A stretch of DNA of 64,000 bases from assembly GCF_964199755.1 (NCBI RefSeq), contig NC_133906.1:13427378-13491377 (forward strand). The letters are read 5' to 3'. The notes under the pieces are model-generated. The model was not told where the DNA came from, did no database searches, and saw only the letters and a program-made list of their open reading frames with translations. Source of the DNA: Larus michahellis. Taxonomy: Eukaryota; Chordata; Aves; Charadriiformes; Laridae. The position numbers were made by a program, and so were the translations under genes. Shown piece by piece: positions 1 through 11,070 of this stretch (position 1 is its first letter; each line of letters opens with the position of its first letter).

Positions 1-1440
1 CCGGTGAGCCCCTTGTTCAAGCCCATCCTCTGCTGGGGTTGTCCCAAGCTGCCCTTGGGGAAGAGGGAGCCCAGCGGAGGCAGAGCACTGCGAGAGCAGC
101 TTCTCCTCTGCTGCAATAGTCGGTGCTGCTGTTGTTCTGCCTCTTCTCGCGTGTGTGCACTCACGGGTGGTACAGCTGGTGGGGAGGAGGCCTTTCATGC
201 TGCTCTGGCTTTAAGTGTCCTTGTGCGACACAGCAAGCCTGTCCCACCCTGTATTTGTGCAGATGGTGTGAATTTTCCTGCATTGACTGGAAATGCTCAT
301 CTCTGTTTCCTTTGCTGTATAAACTGTGTTGCGCTGCAGTGCATTTCTTCCTCTGGAAGATGTTTCAGCCTGCTCGTGTAGTAGGTAACAGGTTTTTTGT
401 GGTCTGCTCACTCTGCAGCTCCCCTGAGTACTGTGACTCAGCTAATGCACGAACCAAACCCTGCACAGTCCTGGGACTTTCCAAAGTGCTCTCCCACGCT
501 GTGCCAAAGTAAGTTGCAAAACAGTAGACACCTAAATACCTGCAAGACTCCGGTCCCCTGCTGCTGGAGAGACTTTAACCACCACCTGTGAGTGCTGCAG
601 GCTGGAGTCATGCCTTCAGCAGGAGACTTTGGCTCCCTGTTGCTATACCTTTCACTGCTGTTGCTGCTGGAGCATCTTTACTCCTGGGCCACAAAGGGTT
701 GTGCCATATATAAATGGCATATGTATAAATACACGGTTATAATATAAATATAGGCTATAACTAGATATAAAGTGAGGGGAGAACTAAGGGCCTGCTTAGC
801 TGAAGGACTTGGTATCTCCCTTTTCAGCTCTAGCGCACGCTTTTGAGTTCTGCTCACAGAAGCAGCCTCTCTTCATGGCTGCTGTTCTCCACTCTGGCTT
901 TTCTTGGGCTTTTTCCTCTGCTCAGACCTGCTTTCCTCGTCTCAGTACAAGCTTTACCCCATAGCAGGACAAATTATCTCTTGCAGCATCTCTTGCCAGC
1001 ACCCCCCTTGTGCCAATGGATTCTGGAGTCTCTTCACTGTAGCCCCATGTATTTCTAGCAACTTAAAAGTCACTTTTGTTACTTTGCCATATGGCTCATG
1101 GTTTTAAATGCCCAGCTAAAGCCCCTGCTCCGCTCTCCAGAGCCAGCGCTGCCCCTCCATGCCCTGGTTGCCAACCCAGTCACAAACTTGCCCCTTTCCA
1201 ACAGCGTGGATAGAAAATACCCATCCCTCCTTCCCTGCCCTGCGGTTTCCCTCTGTTGCCATCAGCCTGGTCCCTGTCACTCCTGGGCATGGTGTGTGTC
1301 CCAGCTCTAGCGTCATCTTGGCCCCTGGCTGTTTCTGCTGGGGGTGGTGGGAGAGGCCTGAGAGGTCTTGCTCCTTGGCTTCTCACCAGTGTCTGGCCAA
1401 GAAAGATCTTGTGCAACATCAGCTAATTTAGTCCAAAAAT
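1..1440. other. Left flank beyond the IL4 3' end, no gene found
   Basis: No exon with a recognisable protein and splice sites was found. In mammals KIF3A lies tail to tail with IL4, so the end of KIF3A (+ strand) is expected at or beyond this edge, and this stretch could include its 3' UTR. That is inference from synteny only. An AT-rich patch lies at about 705-765. The open frames here are short, and none resembles a kinesin motor or tail. Confidence 0.4.
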
Positions 1441-1443
1441 ACA

Positions 1444-1457
1444 TTTATTTATTTATT
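1444..1457 (-). terminator. IL4: IL4 polyadenylation signals
   Basis: Three overlapping AATAAA hexamers on the minus strand lie about 85 nt past the IL4 stop codon. A short 3' UTR of about 100 nt fits mammalian IL4. An AU-rich ATTTA-type element lies just upstream in the transcript, near 1468-1476. Confidence 0.65.
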
Positions 1458-1541
1458 TAAGAGTTATTATAAATAATCTTTGAAAAAAATACAGTGTCAT
1501 AATAGTTTAAAAACAAACAAACAAAAACAAACTGTGTTTTT

Positions 1542-3713
1542 TCACTTCAAACTCTGGTCTTTTACTAATTGCCGGAGGAGTCTGTGTAAATCCTCTTGGA
1601 ACTGATTCAGGGAGGTAGTGTTTCCTGCTGCCACGGGACACGGGGCCTGGGATGGGGAAGAGAAGGCTGTTAGGATGCATCCTGGGGGAGGGATGTGGTG
1701 CTGCAGCCTGGTCCTGGCCGCTGCTGGTGCAGGAGAGGAGGGGGCAAAAGCAAAAATGTGAAGGTGGGTGTGCAGAAAGCCTGAGGGCTGTGCGGCGGCG
1801 AGGGTCGAGCTTTTTCTTACCCTGTAGACTGCGCTTTCCCTTCGGACCAGGCTGAGCAGGTTGAGGTGGATGCCCTCCAGCTGCTTGTGGCAGCTCCGGC
1901 CCTCCAAAGCGACCGTGCTGGCTTTGCATAGCATCTCCATAGCGTCGCCTTGCTGGAAAAGGATGCACGTGGCTTTTTTTTAGAAACCCTTTTGTACAGG
2001 CGTGGCTTCATTAGCAGCAGATTAAAGCAGCGTAAGTAATACATTTCTGTTCTAATGGTCTGGCCCCGGCAAGGAGCGTGGTGCCACCAGCCGCTGGTGC
2101 GATGTCCTGGCAGTTTGGCGCAGCAGCGAGTGTCCGCCTGCTTGGAGCATCCTGCTCCTGGCACAGAGTGGGGACCCTGTGCCCTGCTCCCTGCGGCGAC
2201 CCGCGGGAACGACGCTGGTTTGGGTGGGCAGAGGCTCAACGGGAATAACAAAAGCCCCTGGGAAGAGGTTGCCTCCATCAGGTGCTTAGAGTAGATAAAG
2301 CCCCGAAGCAGCGACATGCGGAAGGTGAGGAGCTATAAGTGATGGCAGTAATAAGAAAATTATTCAGTTGTCTTCCCTGGGGGACATCCCTGCTGGTGCC
2401 TTGCTGCTGCAGGGTGGGCAGGACATTGCAGTGGTCCCAGGGGACCATCAAATAAGCCACTGGCCTGTCCCTGTGAGCATGGACAGGTCGTGCAGCATTC
2501 CAGGTGTCTCTTCTCTCTGCCAGGGCCGGTCCCTGCAGCAGGAGGGGTGTGGGGACCCCCCGAGTGGCGCTCAGCCCCCCGAGGGGTGCTCAGTCCCCCC
2601 GGGAGGCTGCTGTGCCCCTCGGCTGCCACCTGCCCCAGCAGCGTGGGGCGAGGGCATCGGCTTTCTGTGAAAACAGGAACTCCTGCGCCGGGGAGCTTGG
2701 CTTAGGCAGCAATTTTTCAGAGCAGAAATAGGCTTTATTATCTGCTATTAAATCTCCTGCTAACTAAAGAGCTTTCCCCCAGATAAGGGGCTGAAGAGGG
2801 ATAGTGCGTCTAACCAGAGCTCGAGATGCTGCGCGATAGGCGCGTGTGGGTGTCTGTGAGATGGTGACACACCGCTCCAAGGCAAAGGAAGAAGTTCCTC
2901 TCTTCCTTTCTGAAAAGCTTGAAAAACCCTGTACCGCTGCTCAAACACACGCTGCCCAATCCCGCCCGCCCCTCTGGCCTCCCCCTCACCCCCGCGGTGG
3001 CCGGGGGCTGCCGGTGCTGCTTCGGCTGGAGGTGGCGATGGGTGCGGGAGGGTGCAGGCACCGATGCTGGGCACCGGGAGCAGCGAGGACCAGCCTGGCA
3101 GCCACCAGCATCCCTGCTCGGGGCTCGCCATGGGCTCCTTGCTCCCCTGCAGTGCCGCACCGGGACGGGCAGGACTCCCACGCCTGCCGCCAGGCTCTCC
3201 TCCAGCCCCCGCATCCTCTCCCAATACCCATCCTGGCGCAGCATTGTTTCCCAACAAGGACGAGTTAGTTTTTTCTCCCTTACCTTATCGCCTGCAAAAA
3301 TATTTGTCACGTTCATCTTGTCACAGGAAACCTTTATCGAGACACAAAGGAGAGGAGCGATCAGAAAGCGCTAACGCGGGTCCATCCTGACACACACACG
3401 CAGACACACACCCCCTGTCCCTCTGTCTGTCCATCCACCTGCCCTTGGTCCCCCGGGTGCTCCGCTGCCCCCCTGCGCGCTCAGCACCTTTCTTTCAGCA
3501 TCGCTCTCGCCGAGCCCAGTGAAACCCTCTCTCCCTCCCATCAGCGGGTGAAGGCTGCGGCGCGGGGACCAGCCCTACCTTGGTGTCCAGGAGCTCGCCC
3601 AGCAGCCGGATGCTCTCCTTCAGGAGCGTGGAGGTGGGGAGCAGGGCCGCCATGTGGCCCTGGCAGGCTGACAGCACCAGGAAGGTGAGCAGGACCGGGA
3701 CCGGGATGCTCAT
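1542..3713 (-). CDS. IL4: Interleukin-4, four exons, complete
   Basis: Secreted four-helix cytokine of Th2 cells that signals through IL4R-alpha. Coding exons on the minus strand are 3579-3713 (45 codons), 3284-3331 (16), 1821-1952 (44) and 1542-1646 (34 plus TGA), all phase 0 with GT-AG introns. The total is 139 aa. The exon 2 size of 48 nt matches mammalian IL4. Exon 1 starts with a hydrophobic signal peptide (MSIPVPVLLTFLVLSACQG). Exon 2 carries VSCDKMNVT, exon 3 MLCKAST and SCHKQLEG, and exon 4 APCPVAAGNTT, all close to chicken IL-4 as I recall it. There are four mature cysteines (48, 70, 82, 108) and N-glycosylation sequons at Asn52 and Asn114. The N-terminal mature cysteine I recall in chicken IL-4 is missing. 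Its strand and its place beside IL13 and RAD50 fit the Th2 cluster. Identification is strong; the exact exon 3 acceptor (ttttccag) was chosen for frame and tract quality. Confidence 0.93.
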
Positions 3714-3799
3714 GGCCTGCTTGGACCGAACCCCCTTGGCTTGTAGTTTCGAGATATTTTGGTGATCTATACCTGTGTGTGCTTTTCTGGAAGCACCAT

Positions 3800-3985
3800 C
3801 TCAATTTATGGCTGTAAAATTGCTGAACCTGTAGGAAAAACTTATTTTTCCCTTATCTGCACTTTCCAAAGTTGCTCCTATCCAATTAGGACAACAGGTC
3901 TTTTTTGTAAAAGTCAAGATTTTCTTCTGATCTTGCATTACGTTTCAACATAGGAAATTTCCACCGTAAGATAACGGTGGTAAGA
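3800..3985 (-). promoter_or_regulatory. IL4: IL4 proximal promoter region
   Basis: A TATA-like CATAAAT on the minus strand lies at 3804-3810, about 95 nt before the start codon, which would give a 5' UTR of about 65 nt as in human IL4. Just upstream is a near-palindromic pair of GGAAAA/TTTTCC motifs (about 3833-3852) suited to NFAT, then AGATAA on the minus strand at 3853-3858 (GATA type). Further up are GGAAATTTCC at 3953-3962 (NF-kappaB/NFAT type) and a GATA site inside an inverted repeat at 3961-3980. Motifs are seen directly; factor binding is inferred. Confidence 0.5.
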
Positions 3986-6278
3986 GACAGGTCACATACG
4001 AAAGAAAGTATGTAAACTGCCCGGTCTGGGGATTCTTCATTTCTCCGTATCCCAAGACTTTCTCTGTGCTGTGAGGTGAAAGTGGCGCCCCTGAATCCGG
4101 CCACGCTCAAACAACGGAGCTTTGCTTTTTTTTTTTCCTCCTCTAACTGTCCTGCAAGCTCTTCCATCTTGCGTTTCATTTGAATATCTCCAAATCATGC
4201 AAAGCATCCTTCATCTGCATACTATTTTCTATCTATGCTTATCTTAACCTGTGCCGGGGAGAAACAGAAAGCACGGCAGAGCCCTGCCTGGGGCCCGTGG
4301 GGACAAAACCCTCCCGGACGGGAGCGGGGCATCACCACCTCCCGGGGCCAGGGGGTTTTGGAGAGCTGGGGGCCCTCCTGGCCAAACGGGACCCCCGAAA
4401 AGTGTCCTTGCCCATGGCACCCTGCAGTGATGTGGGTGAGGGACAGGGAGCTGGTGGCCCTGCGGCGTTGGTGCTGGGAGTGTGGGGAAAATGGGGTTTT
4501 GTGACTCTGCTTCGGCACCCGGCGTCTCGGGGAGCTGGTGGCTCAGTGACGGGCTCAGCGATGGGCTTAGTGATGACGGGCTCAGCGATGGGCTCGATGA
4601 CAGGCTCAGTGATGGGCTTAGTGATGGTGGGCTCAGTGATGGGCTTAGAGATGGGCTTGATGATGGGCTCAGCGATGATGGGCTCTGCTGGCACCACCGA
4701 CCAGCGCTGCCGCAGGAAATCACGCTGAGAAATCCGCTGAGCTGGGAAACTTCGGAGTTTTGTAATAACTAATAGGTATTTTTCTAACTCAAATAGCAAC
4801 TTGCCATCAGATGCTTGATAAGAGTTTGCGAGTGCTCGATTAATCCAGGAGCAGCCAGACTGAGAGTAATTTTGTTTGTCTGATTACGAAATGCCCCAGA
4901 TGAAGTTAGTGCCACTGACTCAGAAAGACCTTTGCGAGGGATTTGCCAGTGGAGCGCTGCGCCGTTTCCTACCTGCACCGTGTGCGATGGAGAGTAGATA
5001 AGCCCCGGCTGCGGGACTGCGCCGCCGCGGTGGCCTCTGCCGATGGTGGCCATGGGGCCGGGCTCCTCGACGGGATTCCCGGAGCGCCCCCCTGGGTCTG
5101 GGACGGATGGTGGTGGGAGGCTCCCTGCCTAAAAGTGATGCAGGAGAAGGGGATGGAGGTGGTGGTGCCATCCCGCAGCCCCAGTGGTTTCCCCAGTGAT
5201 CAGGGTGGAGTAAATGAACAGAAAACGCTATATTAACAGAAAAATGTAACCTTTGAGCTACCGGGGCTGAATCATGGTGGAAAACTGCATCACTGTGTGA
5301 TGGGAAAGTCACCAGTGAAGGAAAAAATTCCCATGTTCTTTCCCGAGGGTGGGATGTGGCTGATGGTGGTGACGGCCCCATCGCTCGCCAGAGGGATGGC
5401 CCCAGCACGGTCCCAACTCTGCCCGTGCGGGGCGAGAGGGTCGTTTCTAGAGCCCCGGCAGTGCCTTCGTCCCGGCCATCCTTCAGGGGATGCACCTGCT
5501 GCCGTTTTCCCTGCCGAAGGAAGGGGCTTGGTTCAGAAACACGTCCTCAGTTTTTCTCCACTGCCCTTCTGCCCCTCGCGCTCTGGGGTTTGAAGTGTCT
5601 CCCCATCGCACGAGGATCCAGCCTGGGCTCCCAGCACTGGTGTCCCCGCAGCCACCGAGCCAAGGGCTCTGCTGAAAGCCACAGCCACCGGATCGGCTTT
5701 CCCCCTTTTTTCCTTGGCCCAAGCTGGAGTGATTCCAGGACAGATGCTGAGAAAGAGCCACGAGGTTTTGCCTGGGCGTCACGCGCTGCTCAGGGGACAT
5801 TTTGGCTGGTGGCGGCAGGGATGTGCTGCACTTCTCATGCATTTCTGTTGCCTGCCATATCTGGAGCTGGTGTGAATAATGCTGGGGTTTATCCAGAGCA
5901 AATCCAAAGGCTGCAGTTAACGCCCCCATCACATGCATTTATAGCAATTTCCTGCATTTATAACAATGTCCTGCATTTCTAGCGATTCCCAACAGACGGG
6001 TTGCCCATTTATTTCCTACCCGTGTACCTGCCACTGCTGGCACCCAAGCAGGTGCCCGTCCCATGAGCCAGCCCTGTCCCTTCCCTCTCCCATGGGCAAA
6101 GTGTTCCTTGCCCCGCTGGCGCTGCTTTGCCGCCCGCTGGGTGCCATTTCAGCCCTGCCGCCCCCCACCCCAGACCATGGTCTGTGCCCCGACACACCCC
6201 CCCCCCTCCATCAAGACCCTCTTCCCAAGCGCCGACTCCCATCCCCGCTCCTCCAGCCCTTCCCTTCACCCCGTGTTT
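3986..6278. other. IL4 upstream intergenic DNA
   Basis: Lies between the IL4 promoter and a CR1 element. It holds a minisatellite (4540-4690), a perfect AP-1 heptamer TGACTCA at 4916-4922 and a GATA motif AGATAAG at 4996-5002. This is the position of the IL4-IL13 intergenic enhancer (CNS-1) in mammals, but I cannot align it. No coding exon was recognised. Confidence 0.4.
4540..4690. repeat. Minisatellite with 12-nt core unit
   Basis: Imperfect tandem repeat of a unit near GATGGGCTCAGT / GATGGGCTTAGT, with some 15- and 18-nt variants. All frames through it are open in places and give low-complexity Met/Gly/Ser/Leu peptides, which are artefacts of the repeat. Confidence 0.85.
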
Positions 6279-7380
6279 CATAGAATCATGGAATGTGTTG
6301 GGTTGGAAGGGACCTTTAAAGGTCATCTAGTCCAACCCCCCTGCAGTCAGCAGGGGCATCTTTAACTAGATCAGGTTGCTCAGAGCCTCATCAAGCCTGG
6401 CCTTGAATGTCTCCAGGGATGGGGCCTCCACCACCTCTCTGGGAAACCTGTGCCAGTGTCTCACCACCCTCATTGTAAAGAACTTCTTCCTAATGTCTAA
6501 AGATTATCTAAACCTGCCCTGCTCTAGTTTAAAGCCATTGGCCCTCGTCCTATCGCTATATGCCCTTGCAAACAGCCCCTCCCCAGCTTTCTTGTAGGCC
6601 CCCTTCAGGTATTGGAAGGCTGCTATAAGGTCTCCCTGGAGCCTTCTCTTCTCCAGGCTGAACAACCCCAACTCTCTCAGCCTGTCCTCACAGCAGAGGG
6701 GCTCCAGCCCTTTGATCACCTTTGTGGCCTCCTCTGGACCCGCTCCAACAGGTCCATGTCCTTCTTGTGCTGAGGGTTCCTCAGCTGGACACGGTACTGC
6801 AGGTGGGGTCTCACCAGAGCAGAGTAGAGGGGGAGAATCACCTCTCTGGATCTTCTGGCCACCGTTCTTTTGATGCAGCCCAGGATGCGATTGGCCTTCT
6901 GGGCTGCAAGTGCACATTGTTGGCTCATGTCCAGCTTTTCATCCATCAGTACCCCCAAGTCCTTTTCCGCAGGGCTGCTCTCTATCACATCCTCCCCCAG
7001 CCTGTATTGATGACGAGGGTTGTCCCGGCCCAAGTGTAGGACCTCGCACTTGGCCTTGTTGAACTTCATAAGATTTGCTCGGGCCAACCACTCTAGCTCG
7101 TCCAGGTCGCTCTGGATGAACTCCCGTCCCTCTGGCACATCGACAGCACCACTCAGCTTAGTGTCGTCAGCAGACTTGCTGAGGGCGCACTTGATGCCAC
7201 TGTCTAAATCATTGATGAAGATGTTGAACAGCACCAGTCCCAGTACGGATCCCTGAGGGACACCGCTTGTCACCCCTCTCCATCTGGACATCGAGCCATT
7301 GACCACCACCCTCTGGATGCGACCGTCCAGCCACTGGCGTAGGAGTTTCCCTGAGCCACAAGCCAGGTATGTTCCTTGGT
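6279..7380 (-). mobile_element. CR1 LINE fragment with reverse transcriptase C-terminal part
   Basis: The plus strand begins with the reverse complement of the CR1 3' end (TCATAGAATCATGG, then GGTTGGAAGGGACC), so the element is antisense to the plus strand. Reading the minus strand gives a CR1 reverse-transcriptase segment with [20 protein letters not shown] and the catalytic region as SADDTKL, where the first residue is usually Phe or Tyr. The frame then continues to [18 protein letters not shown]. The 5' end is truncated near 7360-7380. It lies just past the probable IL13 poly(A) site. The element is partial and inactive. Confidence 0.9.
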
Positions 7381-7597
7381 GCCTTTTGCTTGCTTGGAAT
7401 ATTGCTCTTTGATGGAAGCCTGGGTAGATTTGCTGGGTATTGCCCCAAGAAATTCCATCCTTCCCCATCCCCTTGCCCCCGCCGTGCCGACTGACCGAGG
7501 AGCCAGCACCCTCCGATGCTCTTCATTGACTGCTGAAGGTAAGACAAGGGGAATCAACAGCATAAACCATTCGTACCAAGAGCTCATTATTCAGTAG

Positions 7598-7603
7598 TTT
7601 ATT
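7598..7603 (-). terminator. IL13: Probable IL13 polyadenylation signal
   Basis: AATAAA on the minus strand, and the only canonical hexamer I found on that strand between the IL13 stop and the CR1 copy. Use of it would give a 3' UTR of about 1.45 kb. Confidence 0.45.
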
Positions 7604-8536
7604 GCTTAAGCCCTGAGACACTTTTATAACATCAGTGCAAAGTTGAAATGAAAAAAAAAATTAAAACGAAGACATCCAAATACATGGTAATTTGAATATA
7701 TTAACTCTGTTGTAATACAAATACTTTAAATAGAGGGAAGAACAATAAATTACAGCACACATTCATTTGTTGTCATGGAAAGGCAATTAGGCAATAATAG
7801 TTCCCTAGGAATGAGGTAGCAGTATTTTAAATATGGCTGTATTCCATAGAACTACACTTATATAAGTTACAAATAAAACACCTATTCTATTCTGAACGCT
7901 GGCTTTTCCTTTTTGTTTTGGGTCCCAAGCGAAGAAAAGCTCTCAACAGCTGGGACTTTGTGGTCTTGAATCTTTAGATTGCGCAGTATAAAAATAAGTT
8001 ATTTAAATAAAATATAATAATAAATAAACTCTAGAAGAACGATGCCAATGAGCACCCATTAGATCCAAAGTTATCCTACAGACTTGTCTGGTCTTCACTA
8101 TTAATAACTTAAAAGCCCACCGACAATAACAGCGACACGTTAAAGGTTCTGGTACCGGCTGTGGCTGCTGGGGAGGCATGTCCCCCCCCGCCGCTGTTTC
8201 CCCTCCCGCCTCTCGCTCCCGGACACTGCATTTCCCCGGCTCCTCTCCCACCGGGCAGGGAGTCCTCCCCCCCTGGGCTGCTGGAGTAACGCGTTAGCGA
8301 AAAATGCATCATTTCAGCCTAGCTTGTGATCTCTTTGGGAAGAGAAGGTGATTACGAAGAAGCCTCCCTTCATGAAAGGGAACAGGAAGCAGATAATTTG
8401 GTTTTGGTTTTGGTAGGTGCTGCAGGAGGAGGTGAACGAGTTAAAAGCTCAGCCTCCTCGGCCACCTGGTCCAGGAGTGATGCTCTGCTCCTCCCGGCCC
8501 TGCAAACCCTCCCGACAGCCTTCCTGGGGGTCATGT

Positions 8537-8700
8537 CCCTCCCGAGGGCTCGCATCCATCCCTCCTGAGGGGGTTGCATCCCTCCCAAGGGGCTGGATCC
8601 CTCCCGAAGGGTCTGCATCCATCCTGAGAGGTTGGATCCATCCTAAGAGGCTGGATCCCTCTTGAGGGGTCGCATCCATCCCTCCCAAGGCGTCACATCC
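8537..8700. repeat. Minisatellite, unit of about 20-25 nt
   Basis: Degenerate tandem units built around GCATCCATCCCTCC / GGATCCCTCC followed by GAGGGG or AAGGGG. It lies in the probable IL13 3' UTR. No protein is expected from the frames open through it. Confidence 0.8.
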
Positions 8701-8933
8701 TGCCTCGTGCCGTCTGGAAGAGCCGCAGGGCTGCGAGGGAGCAGTAAGGGCAGCCTTGTCCAGAGGAGACATCTCCTGCAGAGGTTGAGTAATGCCTAAC
8801 GCATGGCACTCGGACAGAAAGCTTGGGAGATGCCGGGAAGGGGACGTTTCCCATCGCAGGGACTTGCTGTTGGGGTTGCACTGGGTTTAGGAGGGCTGGG
8901 GCAGAGCTGAGGAAATGCATGCGACGAGGAGCA

Positions 8934-8957
8934 AAAAAAAAAAAAAAAAAAAAAAAA
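8934..8957. repeat. Poly(A) run, 24 nt
   Basis: Uninterrupted A homopolymer on the plus strand (poly-U in an IL13 transcript). It may be the tail of an old retroposon, but no element is recognisable beside it. Confidence 0.9.
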
Positions 8958-9051
8958 CCAAACTCTGCAAAACCTATTTTAAGAGCTACCAGCAGTAAGG
9001 TCCCTGGGCTCGGGGCTGGCAGCGGCGGCTCTGGCCGGAGCGGTGCCCGTC

Positions 9052-10744
9052 TCACTGAGCAGCTGACGTGGCCAGGCGCCTGTACATCCCCTGGGTGAAA
9101 TTCCCCAGCTCCGGCAAGAAGTTGCGCAGGTAGATCTCGTTTTCGTTGCTCAGGGAGCAGTTCTGGGGAAGGAAAGGCATGAATACATTAGAGCTGACAG
9201 CAGGATTTGGCAGCTCAGACAGCAGGTAGCCAGGCTACCAGCCCAAGCAGATGGTTTGTTGCCATTGCCTGTGTCTCCCATATAAATATTCTGTAATAAC
9301 TGAGTTAAGATTTGGGAGGTCGCTGCCCCAGGAGGTTGGGAATTTGTCCTTTGCTCAGGAAAAGCACCTGGCCCCGGTGCCCAGCGGTGTGACCCCCCCA
9401 GGGCCACTGGTCGGGGGTGGCGGGGGCTGGTGGGGACATCCAGCCTCTTCCCATGAGGCAGGTTGTCCTGCAGGGCTGTACTGCCCAGGTCTGGCCCCAC
9501 GCATGGTCACAAACCCCGGCTGGGTCCATCCCCAGGGTCCATCTGGGGAGCTGGGAGCGGAGCGGGGCTGATGTGGGGCAAAGCCAGCACAGGGGGAGCC
9601 GGGGGGGGGCTGCAGCTCCTGCTTACCATCTTGCCGTGCAGGCTCTGCAGGTTGACGATGAACGGCTCGTAGTCTTTCTTGCATCTGGTGACTTTGGTGA
9701 GCGCCGTGGCAGCCTGGCACAGCAGCTCCTGCTCCGACAGCTGGGAGACACGGTGGGGGAAAAACTTCATTACAACCAAGTAGTTGATTTAAGCTGATGT
9801 CACTTATCAAAGTGTCCAAGGCTGGTGGGAGATTCCGCAGCGACTCCCTAAACTGCTTTCATTTTACGGCTGCGATGGCAGCCCCGGTGCGGTGACTGGG
9901 ACCCTGGGCTCGGGGGGGCCGGGGCGGGCAGAGGCACCGGAGGCATCAAGCTCCGTGCTCGCCCCAGCCACTGGCACTCGAGCAGCTCTTGCTGGGTGAC
10001 TAATGAAACCACCCCTGCTACGTGGGCTGTGCACCGCGGCCAGGAGGGCGCCGGCTGTGTCTGTGTTTATAACAAATGCGTTTTCCATCTATCTCTCCGC
10101 CATCTTTTACCTTTCGATCCGTGAAGGCGACCTGTGCCACTCGGGTGTCATTGCAGGGGACCTGGAGAGGCAACACAAGGTAGAGCTGTCATTATGAGAC
10201 ATTCATTACGAGATCGCTATTATGAGACCATCGTTATGAGGCTGTCCCTGAGGAGCCGCCGGCTGCACCCTCCCCTGGGAAGGAGGACCATGTCCCCATC
10301 CCTCTCTATGGGTACATCGCATGGATGTACCCCAGCTGATGCCACCGCCAAGACCTGCCTTTCAGCAAATTTTTTCAAAACAGGCTCCTGGGAAGACAGG
10401 CCCTGGGTTTGTACAGCCCTCGCAAGCAGTTTGGGGAGCGCAGGAGGGTCCCTGGGTGCTCAGGGGGTGCCATGGACCAGCACAGAGCAGGGACCCCCTG
10501 GCAGCTGACACAGTGCCGGGCCACCATGTCCCCATCACCGAGCTGCCCCAGTCACCCTGACACAGCTCTGCCTGTTGGACAGGGAGGTTGTCTTGTTTCT
10601 CAGCATGTTTTTCTGCAATGTGCCCAATGTTGGGTGGAAAAGTTCACCCTGCCCGACCCCAGCAGCCACTTGTACCACCAACTCCAGTGCTGAGCACACA
10701 AAGTGTAGGTTGAAATGGGCTGGGGTGCCCAAAGCAGCAAGGAA

Positions 10745-10788
<44 letters not shown>

Positions 10789-10985
10789 CTAACGTTCCTT
10801 TGGTCTGTAAGCAAACGCACGCCAGGAGGTGTAGTGGCATTTACCTGCACTCCTGAGTTGAGCCGTTGGATGCGGTGGGTGATCTCTGACAGCTTTAGCT
10901 TGGGAGAGGTAGTCATTGGTGGTCTGGAAGAAACAAGCTGGAGCAGGGAGAGGAGAGCGAAAGCAGCCTTCAGCGAGGGGAGCAT
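9052..10985 (-). CDS. IL13: Interleukin-13, four exons, complete
   Basis: Secreted four-helix Th2 cytokine, sister of IL-4, acting through IL13R-alpha1/IL4R-alpha. Coding exons on the minus strand are 10845-10985 (47 codons), 10111-10161 (17), 9627-9740 (38) and 9052-9162 (36 plus TGA), all phase 0 with GT-AG borders. The total is 138 aa. Exon 1 begins with a signal peptide (MLPSLKAAFALLSLLQLVSS), then KLKLSEITHRIQRLN. Exon 2 reads VPCNDTRVAQVAFTDRK. Exon 3 has LSEQELLCQAATAL and CKKDYEPFIVNL. Exon 4 has YLRNFLPELGNFTQ. Four mature cysteines (50, 72, 84, 104) can form the two disulfides of the family, and sequons lie at Asn51, Asn103 and Asn123. The match to chicken IL-13 as I recall it is close. 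It sits between IL4 and RAD50 on the same strand, as expected. Confidence 0.94.
10745..10786. repeat. (CAT)14 microsatellite in IL13 intron 1
   Basis: Fourteen perfect CAT triplets on the plus strand, about 58 nt inside intron 1 from the exon 1 donor. It is a likely length polymorphism. Confidence 0.95.
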
Positions 10986-11070
10986 CCTGCCGCCGCCTTC
11001 TGAGTGCTTCCCGTGCCGGCTGGGCTGGCTGGCCAGGGCCTCTCTGCCTCGCTGCTTGGCACAGCACCAT

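Larger units (their letters stand above)
7604..9051 (-). other. IL13: Probable IL13 3' UTR with AU-rich elements
   Basis: Non-coding stretch following the IL13 stop codon. Between about 7620 and 8100 it is strongly AT-rich, and in the transcript sense it carries several ATTTA motifs and the nonamer TTATTTATT (8019-8027), typical of unstable cytokine mRNAs. It also contains a minisatellite (8537-8700) and a 24-nt A run. The extent is inferred from the single poly(A) signal. Confidence 0.5.

Noticed and set aside
3886-4179. Minus-strand frame starting with a charged, coiled-coil-like stretch (MKRKMEELAGQLEEEKKK)
   Set aside because: The charged part rests on a short A-rich run, the rest has no family match, and it overlaps the IL4 upstream region. 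Probably chance, though a pseudogene scrap cannot be excluded.
4482-4772. Asp/Gly/Leu/Ser repeat peptide on the plus strand
   Set aside because: Translation of a 12-nt minisatellite.
6716-7468. 250-codon minus-strand frame as a host gene
   Set aside because: It is the C-terminal part of a CR1 reverse transcriptase, not a host gene.
10745-10786. Short regular repeat as a CRISPR array
   Set aside because: It is a trinucleotide microsatellite without spacers in a vertebrate intron.
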